Source of the DNA: Anadara kagoshimensis
Lineage: Eukaryota; Mollusca; Bivalvia; Arcoida; Arcidae
Length of the DNA stretch: 64,000 nt
Reading direction: 5' to 3'
NCBI GenBank assembly: GCA_021292105.1
Contig: CM037863.1
Span: forward strand, 13,245,125-13,309,124
Below, piece after piece: positions 13,841-26,651 of this stretch; position 1 is the stretch's first letter; every line of letters starts with the position of its first letter. The notes under the pieces are model-generated. The model made no database searches, was not told where the DNA came from, and saw only the letters and a program-made list of their open reading frames with translations. A program made the position numbers and the translations under genes.

Positions 13841-16800
13841 AAAATAATTTAGGGACATTTTTAGTATCTCAGTGCACATATATTCATGTTATCAAGATGA
13901 GAATATTCCTTCCTAGATAACTTAAGAAAAAGTCATTCCTTTTTTCATTGATTTTGTGTTTAATATATAATACTTTTTGTAGGAAATTTGTTATGACTCA
14001 AAGTACATTACAGTCATTGACCCACTTGGTGAGCTACAATCGACCTTAAATTCTCTTACAAGAAATTGGAGGTAAGATGAAAGTTTTCATACTTGTGTAT
14101 ATGAATGTTATCTGTTATTGTGTTGTTCATCTGTCCTTACACAGATATGTACTTCAACATTTTCCTGTCCCCTCTATTACTCTTGAATGGTGTGAAGGAT
14201 TTTGATGAGACTTGCCATGAATGTTTTAAGTTTTAAAAGATTTGTAAAATACAGTTTGTTGAGTTTTTTTCCAAAGATCAAGGTCACAGTTAATTGTCTG
14301 CTTCATCATTCTTAAACTGTCAAAAAGATTTTAATGGAACTTGCCATGAATGTTTGTCTATTGTGATTCATGAACACCACAGTCAAACATGCACAGTAAA
14401 AAGTAAAAGAGTTTTACATTGATATAATATGTAAGGAATTCTGCTATGTGGAGCTCTCAATTTTGACTAGTATTTTTAATGATTATTTCCTTATTTGGTT
14501 TACGTATTATTTCATGTTGCTGTTAGCTTTGGCTATTGTCCTTTGAATGTTTTATTAGCTACAGATTTACACTATTTCTTATAAATTTCAATTTTTACAA
14601 TGCTTTTGAAAGTGCAACACAAATCTATTCATGTAATACGATCTGAAGTACAAATAGTTAAGATAAAGCTGATTTTGTTTACTGCTGGGGTCACTGTGTT
14701 TGTGGCAGTGAATGTCATAATTTTTCATAGAAAACGCAATGACACTAATAAAGTATGTTATTTTTCACTTACTCGAACATAGTCATATCAAAATTAATGT
14801 GTGCATCCATACCTATAGTATATCTGTATAGAGGAAAACACAGCAATGGGGATTGAACATTCAGGCAACTTGCAGATCCTTTTGTGCAAACATCACAATG
14901 TGTCATGAAAGACATGATTTCCAGTATAAGCGCAAACATTTTGAATATGTAAAATCCCAATAGTGGCAACAATTTCCTTTCTACAAATATATTTTTTGAT
15001 TTTCAAGGATGTACATAGCGATTTTCAGTCAGCCTAGGGTCATGTAGGGGACAATACCAAATTAAGTTTTAGTTTATTAATTTTGCATAATTTGCTGTTA
15101 CAAACAAGTGAAACACATATTAGACTGACCCTTCAATTTACTCTCATTCTGTCAGACATTTTATGTGTGCAATGAAAATCAATTTAACAATCTCTACAAT
15201 AAAATGGGGTTCACCAGCAGACCATTTGATACCCCATAAAGTTTGTGTATAACATTTATTTCCATTGGATATTGAATTGCGTGAGTTGAAGTTTTCCTCT
15301 TAATATGATATTATTTAGAGAAATTGTAACGTAAAAAGTGTTTCATATCATTCCATACTAACATTTAAGTGTATTGATAAATTAATTATGTGGTATGTAA
15401 CCAAACCTCATAAGCTTTTATTTATTTTTTTTATTATTTATGTCAGACTGTCAATCTTGTCTAACATATTTACTTTGTAGAACATTTGTTGGAAAGAATG
15501 ACTGGAAGGTTAATGTGGTCCCACACTCGAAGCAGCAAGATAGCACATCATGTGGCATTTTCTGCCTGATGGTAAATAAATGGATATTAGTTATAAATAT
15601 TACCATTAAAAAATATGAATACTCTGTAATAAAAATAAATTGTACAATAAATTCAGCAGTTTTGTCATTTGTAAGGGCACAATATTAACAACATCTTTTT
15701 AATGTTTTTATCAAATAGTAATGATGGACTAAATATTCCTGTAGAAGAAGTGTCTCGCTTTGAAGAATAATATTCATATTTACATGTATATCTTTTGTAC
15801 GGATGTGTTGACATTGTACATGTATAAACAAAAATTCTTTATGATTCCTAAGCAGCTTTTAGTACATGTATAATCTTTATTCAATAAGATTCTTGCATTA
15901 TGATAAGTCATACTATTCAAATAGCTAATAATATGCATTTTATTCCCCATGATATTGAACATTTTTGAATTCAGTTTGCTGAAAGATTTCTGAAAAAGGA
16001 AACACTTGATGTGGCTAGTGACCCAGAACACGTTCATAACTACAGGTTAAAGGTGCTGAAAAAAGTAGTAGAGAACCAAGGTATTCATTTCATCATAATA
16101 TATTTTCCATATAATCAGAAAAATGTTTAGTACTTTAGATAAATTTATCTTTAGCAGTAGAAAGTATTGCATCATGACAAATGAGGCCTAATTTGTGAGG
16201 TTGAACTAGGTTTATACATAGAATTATGGATTTTCACATTTGCTTTTGTTTTCCTGCTGTATGAACATCAGTTTTGTATAGATTTGAAGACGGTGTCTCA
16301 CGTGAAGGTTAATGACCATTAATTCCTCAACTAATGAACTTGTCTCATGACCCTTCATCAGTAATAGAACAGAGGGTGTACCAGATTACTTTTCCTTAAC
16401 ATACCTGTGTGAAGTCAAATAATTTCTTTGCACGATTTCAAATCATTATTATAATTATGTGATCAATTGCTGATGTTGAAATGTGTTGTTATACAGATTA
16501 TATGCAGTCCTAATTATAATAATCATTGTATATTAGTGTAACATTTTTATAAGCATTAAAACTGTCACAACTTCAAAATATAACATATCGGGTTAACAAG
16601 TACATTTTTGTAAATAATCAATTAGACACCCTTGTAAATATAAAATAATGTAATTAAACACAGTTCTTGTCAACATACATGTATGCTCACCTTTTGTAGT
16701 TGATACCATAAAATTCCTTATGTTTAACTTGGCAATTGTTAACAGTATTTTTCTTACTGAGGGGAGGGTTTTCACACTTACCGTACATGTAGTTATAAGC

Positions 16801-17997
16801 AAACCCTCCTGATATATACTGTGAACTATCTTGAAATAATGAAAATATTCTCCTTTATCCCCAGCTTGTAGCACTAAGGAATTCTTGAAACAAAACAGTG
16901 CTTGGACATACTGACTTTTTTTGGTAAAGTTTGTCTGTACCTTGTAAGATATAGTATTCTACTTGGTTACAATATTTGCATTTGATTTAACATTGAGATG
17001 ATATTTAGGTATGATTGAGGTAATACAACCACTTACTTTATATTTAGATGAAGATACAATGAAGAAATTATGCCGTTTATGTCGCAATGAGAAATACAAA
17101 GGGAAGAAAGTTGCTGAGACTGAATGGGTAATGTGCATGGTTTTTTGGTCTATGGAAGAACAAACTTGTTAATTGGATTTTATTTGTTGAATCTTTAAAT
17201 CAGAAAAAAATATTTGTATATGTACTGGTATTTTATAATCGCTGTTAATTTTAGTAATTAACTTTTCAAGAACACAAATCTTGCATTCTTGCACTAAAGT
17301 TAATACAAATGTAGAATTGAGAGCATTTTTCATCCTGACATGTTTTTAAATGTTGCATTTTTAAAGATGAACAATTGTTCTTTGGGCTGTAGATCAGCTG
17401 AATTTGGGGCCCAAAAATGGACCCCATTCCTTAGTTTCACAACTAATATTTTCCAAAATATTTTGGTGATTTTTCCAAAATTTGATTAGATGAAGCACAA
17501 AGTTGTAACTTTTATTATTTACTACTACATATTTCCCAGTATTGCATGAAACAATACCTTTTTTTTGTCAATTCCAAGGGCCCCAGACCCAGACCAAAAA
17601 GGGATGTGGCAGCACTGTTTCTTAGTGTGAAAACCTTATTTAATAATAATAATAATAATAATAATTGTAACTGTGTAAAATGTTCTAAACAATTTTAAAC
17701 CAATTTTCAATAATGGTAGGGCTAAGATGTGAAATAAATGTAATTTTAAGTATTTAAGGTAAATCATGGAGAATCAAAACTAAAATATTGAAGAAACTTT
17801 AAACCATTATTAATCATTCTTAATTTTTTATTTTTATTTATCTATTTATTTATTTTATTTTATTTTGTTTTTTTGTCTTTCAGGTCAGTTGCGAATTATG
17901 TGGGTTATTCCGTGTCCATGTTACTTGTTCCAAGAGATCAACCTCTCCAGCCAATTTTGTACAAAGGAACTGGAGATGTTGTGTATGTGCTTCTTAA
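8994..17997 (+). CDS. Ulp1/SENP-like cysteine protease with C-terminal PHD finger
   Basis: Exons: 8994-9265, 9794-9915, 10621-10662, 11118-11192, tentative microexon 12677-12698, 12797-12858, 13983-14071, 15481-15571, 15975-16080, 17048-17127 and 17884-17997 (TAA 17995). With the 22-bp microexon all phases fit, giving at least 357 residues. After an acidic repeat comes a C48 peptidase: a DEFLDAYMLSLL helix like the WL-x-DEVIN start of SENP domains, catalytic His in GRRHWVLI (codon 12844), Asp in VIDPLGE (14019), and Cys in QQDSTSCGIFC (15551) with the preceding oxyanion Gln. Such enzymes process or remove SUMO or related modifiers. The C-terminus has a Cys/His-rich PHD-type finger, which in known proteins reads histone tails. 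No start codon was found, so the N-terminus is incomplete or joined to the NRF1-like exons. A possible poly(A) signal AATAAA lies at 18414. Confidence 0.75.
11535..12629. mobile_element. Non-autonomous TIR element (1.1 kb)
   Basis: A 16-bp terminal inverted repeat (TAAGGTAGTTCCATAC) begins at 11535 and its exact complement ends at 12629. ATTGACAGTT occurs immediately outside on both sides (11525-11534 and 12630-12639), so the target duplication is 8-10 bp depending on where the TIR is taken to start. That size suits Mutator-, hAT- or Merlin-type transposition; the family is not assigned. The interior has no coding sequence and includes a TGACGTCA-type site near 11613. It lies in an intron of the protease gene. 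Confidence 0.85.
12677..12698 (+). CDS. Tentative 22-bp microexon of the protease
   Basis: The previous exon ends in phase 0 at 11192, while the exon at 12797 is open only if one base comes in. A piece of length 1 modulo 3 is therefore required between them. The segment after TAATGCAG at 12676 and before GTTACA at 12699 is 22 bp, has no stop, and gives A-Q-I-Y-C-W-S, which fits the tryptophan usually found before the catalytic His segment. The donor is weak, so this is an inference. Confidence 0.35.
12797..12858 (+). CDS. Exon with catalytic His of the Ulp1-like protease
   Basis: A 62-bp exon after ATTTCAG and before GTGAGT. It encodes NDWCIHLGRRHWVLI; the H-W pair followed by hydrophobic residues is the His signature of C48 peptidases. 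The next exon (13983) continues with EICYDSKYITVIDPLGE and supplies the catalytic Asp. Confidence 0.75.
13807..13836. repeat. (TA)n microsatellite
   Basis: About 15 uninterrupted AT dinucleotides in the intron before the exon at 13983. Confidence 0.9.
15481..15571 (+). CDS. Exon with catalytic Cys of the Ulp1-like protease
   Basis: A 91-bp exon in phase 2 after TTTGTAG, ending in ATG before GTAAAT. It encodes VNVVPHSKQQDSTSCGIFCL, matching the Q-Q-x(4,5)-D/S-C-G-x-F/Y pattern around the nucleophile Cys of Ulp1/SENP proteases. No catalytic residue is lost, so the enzyme could be active. Confidence 0.8.
17048..17997 (+). CDS. PHD-type zinc finger, split over the last two exons
   Basis: Exon 17048-17127 gives CRLCRNEKYKGKK and ends at E-W. 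Exon 17884-17997 continues V-S-C-x2-C, then H-x3-C, then NWRCCVC and the stop. The order C-x2-C, W-x2-C-x2-C, H-x3-C, W-x-C-x2-C is that of a PHD finger. It sits at the extreme C-terminus, two codons before the TAA. PHD fingers occur both in chromatin proteins and in some transposon-encoded proteins. Confidence 0.7.
17640..17665. repeat. (TAA)n microsatellite
   Basis: About eight TAA trinucleotides in the last intron of the protease gene. Confidence 0.9.
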
Positions 17998-20900
17998 ATC
18001 CTCAAGTATCAGCTATTAATATGCATGTACATGTAGTATGTCACTCATAGCATAGTAAAATGTTGCTGTCATTTCATTGATGATACTCCTACATGTATTG
18101 AAATTTTGATGATTTAAATAAGTTTTCTCTGGAAAAATTTTGTTAAGTTATTGTTAAATATTTGATGTTTTAATTGAATATTACCATTCATGATGTAAAT
18201 GAATGTATGCAAATGGGGAAAATGTCACAACACATTGCTTTGGTAATTTTTCTTATGCAATTTCCTTTGATTTGCTGAGTTCCTTCATTCCTGCAAATTT
18301 GTAAAATTTAGAAGTTTTTATCATTTTAATAAGATTGTTATAAGACTCAACTGATGTTAAGTAATTTTACATTGAAGTATTTGGCCAACAGGAGTGTCTT
18401 GTGATATTTAAAAAATAAATAAACATTTCTGATGGAATTGAATAGTATTGCATAATTTAATATTTATTGTGTGAAAAATGGATTTCAGATTATATTTTTA
18501 TGCTGGTCATGCTTTACTTATTTAAATTTCCTAAAAGTATATATAGCCTCCAATTTACAAATAAAAAAATAGAATTTTTGTTTTACGTTTAAGTTGGATT
18601 TAAGATTCTTTCTGTCAAAGTGATACTTTGATGTTTGATTACTGGTGACATCAAAAATATGAGGTCCATGTAACTTTGTAAGCAGATTAACCATGACAAG
18701 ACACACAAGTTTAGAAAATAATTACATGTAGTTAGTTCTTGATTACACTCTATTTGCAGTCAATTTACATGTTGCAAAAATGAGATAAAAATAAAAATTA
18801 ATACAATTGTTATCTTTATTGCAATAAAAGATAATGAGAACAATTTTCTACAGCCTTGACAGATATCACATTTCTGAGATTGATAAATCCTTATGTCAAC
18901 CTGATCAAAAGTTAATGTTTGTATACAATTAAATTGTACAATTTTTGTTAAGCACTGCTACGTAGCAGTGACAAATATGACTTTAAAATATTGTGTCAAT
19001 TTGAAATACCTACATGTAATGACCATTATATAGTAATTTAGACTTTTGTTGATTAGTGTTTAATAATAATATTCTTCTTTTCAATGGTCAGAAATTATGT
19101 GTTTTAAATTTTTCAATTTTAAATTTTTCTCCTCGTTTAAAATAATTAGAAACAATAAAGACGTGTATAGATTCCTTCAAGTTTTAAATGGTGAATTGTT
19201 TATTTTGGGTTTAGGGTTCTTTCTGTAAACTGAATAGTTTAATTTATTTTATGAAACATTTCAAGTATAAGATTTAAATTTTCTGTGATTTAATGTATTT
19301 CTTCAACTAATCCTTCATGTTTATATGAGCCAGTCTGATGACATTTATGTCATAGTTGAAGAAAATGATCTAAAATTAATATTTAGCTTTTGACAGTAAT
19401 TTCATCATGCATTTATGAATAGTTATAAAAATGTGCCCCCTTTTGCAGAAAATCTGAAAAGATTATTTTTTGACACATTTTATAGTTGACACTGTTAAAT
19501 GCATAAAATTCTTTACGTTATGTCTTACAATTTTTGAGGGGAAAAAACAATATGGGATCTATTTTCAAAAGCAGTGTCTTTCTAAGTATAGAATGACAAG
19601 TACTTTACAACTTAGGTAAAAAGTTTTATCAAAGTTACTGTAGGTGTGTTTGGAAGTCAAATTTTAATGTGAGAAAAAAAATCTGAAACTAGAAAAACTT
19701 TAATGATAAACTGAAAAGTGAAAATTGTTGTTCTATAGCATTAGGACCCCTTTTCGTAGACTTGGTCATATATTATTCCTTCTATTCCCATCAAATGTAC
19801 AAGTAATTTATTCATTTTTATAGTAGAAATGTGAAAAATAATGCCTAATTGTTTGGGTTCGTGATGATTTTCAAGCTGTTTTGACTGTGGGTAAGGGTGT
19901 GGATTTCAATTTTTAAATATGTGTTATTTATTAATTTATTGTTTTCTTTTTGTGATCTGGGAAGATTGTGTGTATTTGAACATAATATATTGTTGGAAAG
20001 TTTTATTTATATCTTATATACTTTCCTATATTAGACTTCATTGGTAATCATAAAGCCATCAGCTGACATTGCTTTGTTATTTTCTTCTTTCTTTCTTTCT
20101 AATTTTACATGTTAGAAATGAGAAGATAAATTCAGTCAGAAGTTACATAACTTATGACTTATTTGGCTTAAGTTGCTTGTAGGGGAAAACATCCTATTTT
20201 GTGTGCACTGAGATACAGAGCTTTTGATTTTTTTTAAACCCTTAACAATATTGACATACTTCTAGTCTAAGTTTGTCCATTACTGTGAAACTATAACTTG
20301 AAGCTGGTGTATGATTATACAATTTTCATAAAGGTAATATTTGCCATGCTGTTTTTGATGAAGGCATTGAGATTAATCCAATAACAATGTAACCCTTAAC
20401 GGAAAGTGGCAGAGGTTGTCGCCCAGATGTAATGGTTAATGATTTTTATTTGAAATTTAAAAAAAAAAAAAGAAGAAGAGAGATTGTTGTACATATGTAT
20501 TCCTGAACTATATTATGTAAGAAAAAAATGAATTCTCAATGATCACTGAGACAAATTTCACATTTGTCAGATTTATGTGCTCCAAAGGCAAAAATATAAA
20601 CATACTGTGTGTTTGATTTTGATTATCATCATATAGCATTTATGTACAGTTTTTTAACTTAATACGCATTCACTTGTCACAGGTTTAAGAAGTGCATATA
20701 AAGGGTTACTTTAAAACTAAATATTCTCGAAAATTGTTATATAGTGTCACACTTATGATAGGAAACATGCCCAAAATTGTTTTCAAGAATTGATGCAAAA
20801 TCATATTCCTGTGAATTTATTTTATTGTAGTATAATACTTTGAAAATTCCAGAAATTAAAAAAAAAACGAAACAATATGACTATTTTATCTGTATTCTAG

Positions 20901-21874
20901 CTGTATTTTAAAAACTTTTTATTTTCCAATAATGTCATATGTATCTTCAAAAAACATTTATGAATGTCTTCCAGTAATTGAAAAAACATTGCCACATTTT
21001 ATTCAAGATTGATGTCAGATATAAATAACGAAGGAAATTTTTTTAAAATCCAGAATGTTCTGAAATACAAAATAAATAGAATTTGGTTTACCAAATCACC
21101 CTTTGGTTTACCAAATCACAAGTGTATCAAGATTTTTCCTAAAAGTTTTGATATAGTGTATGTCATGAATTTGTTTCAAGATGTCCAAACATTTTAATTT
21201 TTCTTTGTTGAAAATAATACACTCAACAAGCATTATTGAGAATTGCAAATTGTTATTTTTATGTTTTGTAAATTCTGTTTTTAAACTGAACCTTATTATG
21301 TGTGTCATTTTTAATAATCATTTATTTTTATTTTACACACAGGACCAAAACAGGTCAATATGTTTGTACATGTTTGATTGTATGTTATTATTTGTTACTT
21401 TTTTTGAAGTGTCACTTAATTATGCTCAAAGTCAGAATAATGCATGTAGCTGTAGCATTTGTGTGAATCTAATGTTTGATTTGACTAATTATTTGTTTCT
21501 GTTTTGATTAAAGATTGAAATGGTTTATACTGTTATTTATTATGGTTTTTTCTGACATTAGCAAATTGAGTACATAAAGAGAAAGATGAAAAACATTATT
21601 TATGTAATCAAGTTTCATTATCATTAAAATAGCTAATTGATTCATGACTGTACATTGTATAATATGTCTTTGCTCCTCTTTGTCAGTCTATTTTTTTGAT
21701 AAAAAATGTTTTGATTGTTAACTAAGTGTATAAATACATCATTAAACATTGCTAAGTACCTCCAATCATAGACCAAAATACTGTAAATAATATCTAATAT
21801 GCAGAGACACTGCATATTATATGTTAATAAAAATTACTGCACATTAAGATGCTTTGTTTTTTATTTGTTTGTAT
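17998..21874. other. Intergenic AT-rich DNA, no gene seen
   Basis: This is the 3' flank of the protease gene. Candidate poly(A) signals AATAAA occur at 18414 and 18418. Small features are an 18-bp perfect palindrome at 18953-18970, a CTTT run near 20088 and two copies of a TTTGGTTTACCAAATCAC-like word at 21082-21119. Frames of 60-108 codons (for example 21181-21507) show low-complexity AT-driven composition and no recognisable domain. Confidence 0.5.
18953..18970. repeat. 18-bp perfect palindrome
   Basis: CACTGCTACGTAGCAGTG reads the same on both strands and has no spacer. It is isolated in AT-rich DNA about 1 kb downstream of the protease stop codon. It could be a dimeric protein-binding site or chance. 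Confidence 0.8.
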
Positions 21875-23730
21875 GTCATCTCACCATGGAAAGTACATCA
21901 TAAAATGGAGACAGTAGAAAGTTGCATATCTAACATGAACCAATACTAAGTACTTAATATTCAAACACTGCCTAATTTTAAAACTTCAACTGAATAGAGA
22001 CCAAAGTGAGAGTATTTGATATCAGTATTATATAGTTAGGTTACTGATTGATAAAGCAAATGCCTAACCCGGATTAACAATACTTGGCAGGACTAAACAG
22101 GAGGTGCTTACCCTTCCTGAGCACCCAGCCTCACTTCCCTGGTGGTAGTTCACGTGTCAAACCTGACTTGTCAGTTCCAAAGTTTTTACTTTGCTTCTAG
22201 ATTGTGATTCGGACATGGATTAGTACGTTTGTTTTTGATGATTTTATTACACTTTAACACTTTGCTAAATAGTGCTAAAAACTGCTGGCTTTAACATTAC
22301 ATGACTCTTAAAGGCATACTGTTCCATACAATATATTGAGTGTTTTAATGATAGGCCAGGGTAATTGCTCAGTGGTATATATTGGAAGTCTTAATGCATT
22401 AGTGGTATATATTGGATGTCCTATTGATAAACTGGCTTAAATCTCTAATATATGTTGGATGTCAAAATGATGGACAGGGTTAATGGATTAGTGGTATATA
22501 CTGGATGTCCTATTGATAAACTGGCTAAAATCTCTGATATATGTCGGATGTCCTAATGATAGACAGGGTTAATGGATTAGTGGTATATACTGGATGTCCT
22601 ATTGATAAACTGGCCAAAATCTCTGATATATGCCGGATGTCCTTATGATCGGCAGGGTTAATGGATTAGTGGTATATCTTGGATGTCCTATTGATAAATT
22701 GCCTAAAATCTCTGATATATGTTGGATGTCCAAATGATAGACAGGGTTAATGGATTAGTGGTATATACTGGATGTCCTATTGATAAACTGGCTAAAATCT
22801 CTGTCATCTCACCATGGAAAGTACATCATAAAATGGAGACAGTAGAAAGTTGCATATCTAACATGAACCAATACTAAGTACTTAATATTCAAACACTGCC
22901 TAATTTTAAAACTTCAACTGAATAGAGACCAAAGTGAGAGTATTTGATATCAGTATTATATAGTTAGGTTACTGATTGATAAAGCAAATGCCTAACCCGG
23001 ATTAACAATACTTGGCAGGACTAAACAGGAGGTGCTTACCCTTCCTGAGCACCCAGCCTCACTTCCCTGGTGGTAGTTCACGTGTCAAACCTGACTTGTC
23101 AGTTCCAAAGTTTTTACTTTGCTTCTAGATTGTGATTCGGACATGGATTAGTACGTTTGTTTTTGATGATTTTATTACACTTTAACACTTTGCTAAATAG
23201 TGCTAAAAACTGCTGGCTTTAACATTACATGACTCTTAAAGGCATACTGTTCCATACAATATATTGAGTGTTTTAATGATAGGCCAGGGTAATTGCTCAG
23301 TGGTATATATTGGAAGTCTTAATGCATTAGTGGTATATATTGGATGTCCTATTGATAAACTGGCTTAAATCTCTAATATATGTTGGATGTCAAAATGATG
23401 GACAGGGTTAATGGATTAGTGGTATATACTGGATGTCCTATTGATAAACTGGCTAAAATCTCTGATATATGTCGGATGTCCTAATGATAGACAGGGTTAA
23501 TGGATTAGTGGTATATACTGGATGTCCTATTGATAAACTGGCCAAAATCTCTGATATATGCCGGATGTCCTTATGATCGGCAGGGTTAATGGATTAGTGG
23601 TATATCTTGGATGTCCTATTGATAAATTGCCTAAAATCTCTGATATATGTTGGATGTCCAAATGATAGACAGGGTTAATGGATTAGTGGTATATACTGGA
23701 TGTCCTATTGATAAACTGGCTAAAATCTCT
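21875..23730. repeat. 928-bp tandem duplication at the edge of the 89-bp satellite
   Basis: The block starting GTCATCTCACCATGG at 21875 restarts at 22803, a 928-bp offset. The copies look identical by eye. Each holds about 455 bp of non-satellite DNA followed by about 470 bp of 89-bp satellite. The copy junction falls inside a satellite monomer (after AAAATCTCT), as expected from unequal exchange between satellite units, or from an assembly duplication. Confidence 0.9.
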
Positions 23731-26648
23731 GATATATGTCGGATGTCCTAATGATAGACAGGGTTAATGGATTAGTGGTATATACTGGATGTCCTATTGA
23801 TAAACTGGCCAAAATCTCTGATATATGCCGGATGTCCTTATGATCGGCAGGGTTAATGGATTAGTGGTATATCTTGGATGTCCTATTGATAAATTGCCTA
23901 AAATCTCTGATATATGTTGGATGTCCAAATGATAGACAGGGTTAATGGATTAGTGGTATATACTGGATGTCCTATTGATAAACTGGCTAAAATCTCTGAT
24001 ATATGTCGGATGTCCTAATGATAGACAGGGTTAATGGATTAGTGGTATATACTGGATGTCCTATTGATAAACTGGCTAAAATCTCTGATATATGTCGGAT
24101 GTCCAAATGATGGACAGGGTTAATGGATTAGTGGTATATACTGGATGTCCTATTGATAAATTGCCTAAAATCTCTGATATATGTTGGATGTCCAAATGAT
24201 AGACAGGGTTAATGGATTAGTGGTATATCTTGGATGTCCTATTGATAAACTGCCTAAAATCTCTGATATATGTCGGATGTCCAAATGATAGACAGGGTTA
24301 ATGGATTAGTGGTATATACTGGATGTCCTATTGATAAACTGGCCAAAATCTCTGATATATGTCGGATGTCCAAATGATGGACAGGGTTAATGGATTAGTG
24401 GTATATCTTGGATGTCCTATTGATAAACTGCCTAAAATCTCTGATATATGTTGGATGTCCAAATGATAGACAGGGTTAATGGATTAGTGGTATATATTGG
24501 ATGTCCTATTGATAAACTGGCTTAAATCTCTGATATATGTCGGATGTCCAAATGATGGACAGCGTTAATGGATTAGTGGTATATATTAGATGTCCTATTG
24601 ATAACCTGGCTAAAATCTCTGGTTAATGCATTAGTGGTATGTATTGGATGTCCTATTGATAAATTGCCTAAAATCTCTGATATATGTCGGATGTCCAAAT
24701 GATAGACAGGGTTAATGGATTAGTGGTATATATTGGATGTCCTATTAATAAACTGGCTTAAATCTCTGATATATGTCGGATGTCCAAATGATGGACAGGG
24801 TTAATGGATTAGTGGTATATACTGGATGTCCTATTGATAAACTGGCTAAAATCTCTGATATATGTCGGATGTCCTAATGATCGACAGGGTTAATGGATTA
24901 GTGATATGTATTGGATGTCCTATTGATAAATTGCCTAAAATCTCTGATATATGTCGGATGTCCAAATGATAGACAGGGTTAATGGATTAGTGGTATATAT
25001 TAGATGTCCTATTGATAACCTGGCTAAAATCTCTGGTTAATGCATTAGTGGTATGTATTGGATGTCCTATTGATAAATTGCCTAAAATCTCTGATATATG
25101 TCGGATGTCCTAATGATATACAGGTTTAATGGATTAGTGGTATATACTGAATGTCCTATTGATAAGCTGCCTAAAATCTCTGATATATGTCGGATTTCCT
25201 AATGATAGACAGGGTTAATGGATTAGTGGTATATATTGGATGTCCTATTGATAAATTGCCTAAAATCTCTGATATATGTCGGAGGTCCTAATCATCGACA
25301 GGGTTAATGGATTAGTGGTATATATTGGATGTCCTATTGATAACCTGGCTAAAATCTCTGGTTAATGCATTAGTGGTATGTATTGGATGTCCTATTGATA
25401 AATTGCCTAAAATCTCTGATATATGTCGGATGTCCAAATGATAGACAGGGTTAATGGATTAGTGATATGTATTGGATGTCCTATTGATAAATTGCCTAAA
25501 ATCTCTGATATATGTCGGATGTCCAAATGATAGACAGGGTTAATGGATTAGTGGTATATATTGGATGTCCTATTAATAAACTGGCTTAAATCTCTGATAT
25601 ATGTCGGATGTCCAAATGATGGACAGGGTTAATGGATTAGTGGTATATACTGGATGTCCTATTGATAAACTGGCTAAAATCTCTGATATATGTCGGATGT
25701 CCTAATGATCGACAGGGTTAATGGATTAGTGGTATATATTGGATGTCCTGTTGATAAACTACCTAAAATCTCTGATATATGTCGGAGGTCCTAATCATCG
25801 ACAGGGTTAATGGATTAGTGGTATATATTGGATGTCCTATTGATAACCTGGCTAAAATCTCTGGTTAATGCATTAGTGGTATGTATTGGATGTCCTATTG
25901 ATAAATTGCCTAAAATCTCTGATATATGTCGGATGTCCAAATGATAGACAGGGTTAATGGATTAGTGGTATATATTGGATGTCCTATTGATAAACTGGCT
26001 TAAATCTCTGATATATGTCGGATGTCCAAATGATGGACAGGGTTAATGGATTAGTGGTATATACTGGATGTCCTATTCATAAACTGGCTAAAATCTCTGA
26101 TATATGTCGGATGTCCTAATGATCGACAGGGTTAATGGATTAGTGGTATATATTGGATGTCCTATTGATAAACTGGCTTAAATCTCTGATATATGTCGGA
26201 TGTCCAAATGATAGACAGGGTTAATGGATTAGTGGTATATATTGGATGTCCTATTAATAACCTGGCTAAAATCTCTGGTTAATGCATTAGTGGTATGTAT
26301 TGGATGTCCTATTGATAAATTGCCTAAAATCTCTGATATATGTCGGATGTCCTAATGATATACAGGTTTAATGGATTAGTGGTATATACTGAATGTCCTA
26401 TTGATAAGCTGCCTAAAATCTCTGATATATGTCGGATTTCCTAATGATAGACAGGGTTAATGGATTAGTGGTATATATTGGATGTCCTATTGATAAATTG
26501 CCTAAAATCTCTGATATATGTCGGATGTCCAAATGATGGACAGGGTTAATTGATTAGTGGTATATACTGGATGTCCTATTGGTAAACTGGCTAAAATATC
26601 TGATATATGGATTAGTGGTTTAATGGATTAGTGGCTTGTATTGGTTGT
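22340..26648. repeat. 89-bp satellite array
   Basis: Monomer with core GGTTAATGGATTAGTGGTAT ... GGATGTCCTATTGATAA; the 89-bp period is seen between 22478 and 22567. Some units lack the GATATATGTCGGATGTCC...GACAG part and are about 58 bp (for example near 24610, 25030 and 25350), marking recurrent longer blocks. Non-satellite DNA interrupts it at 22803-23258 because of the 928-bp duplication. Confidence 0.95.
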
Positions 26649-26651
26649 CCC

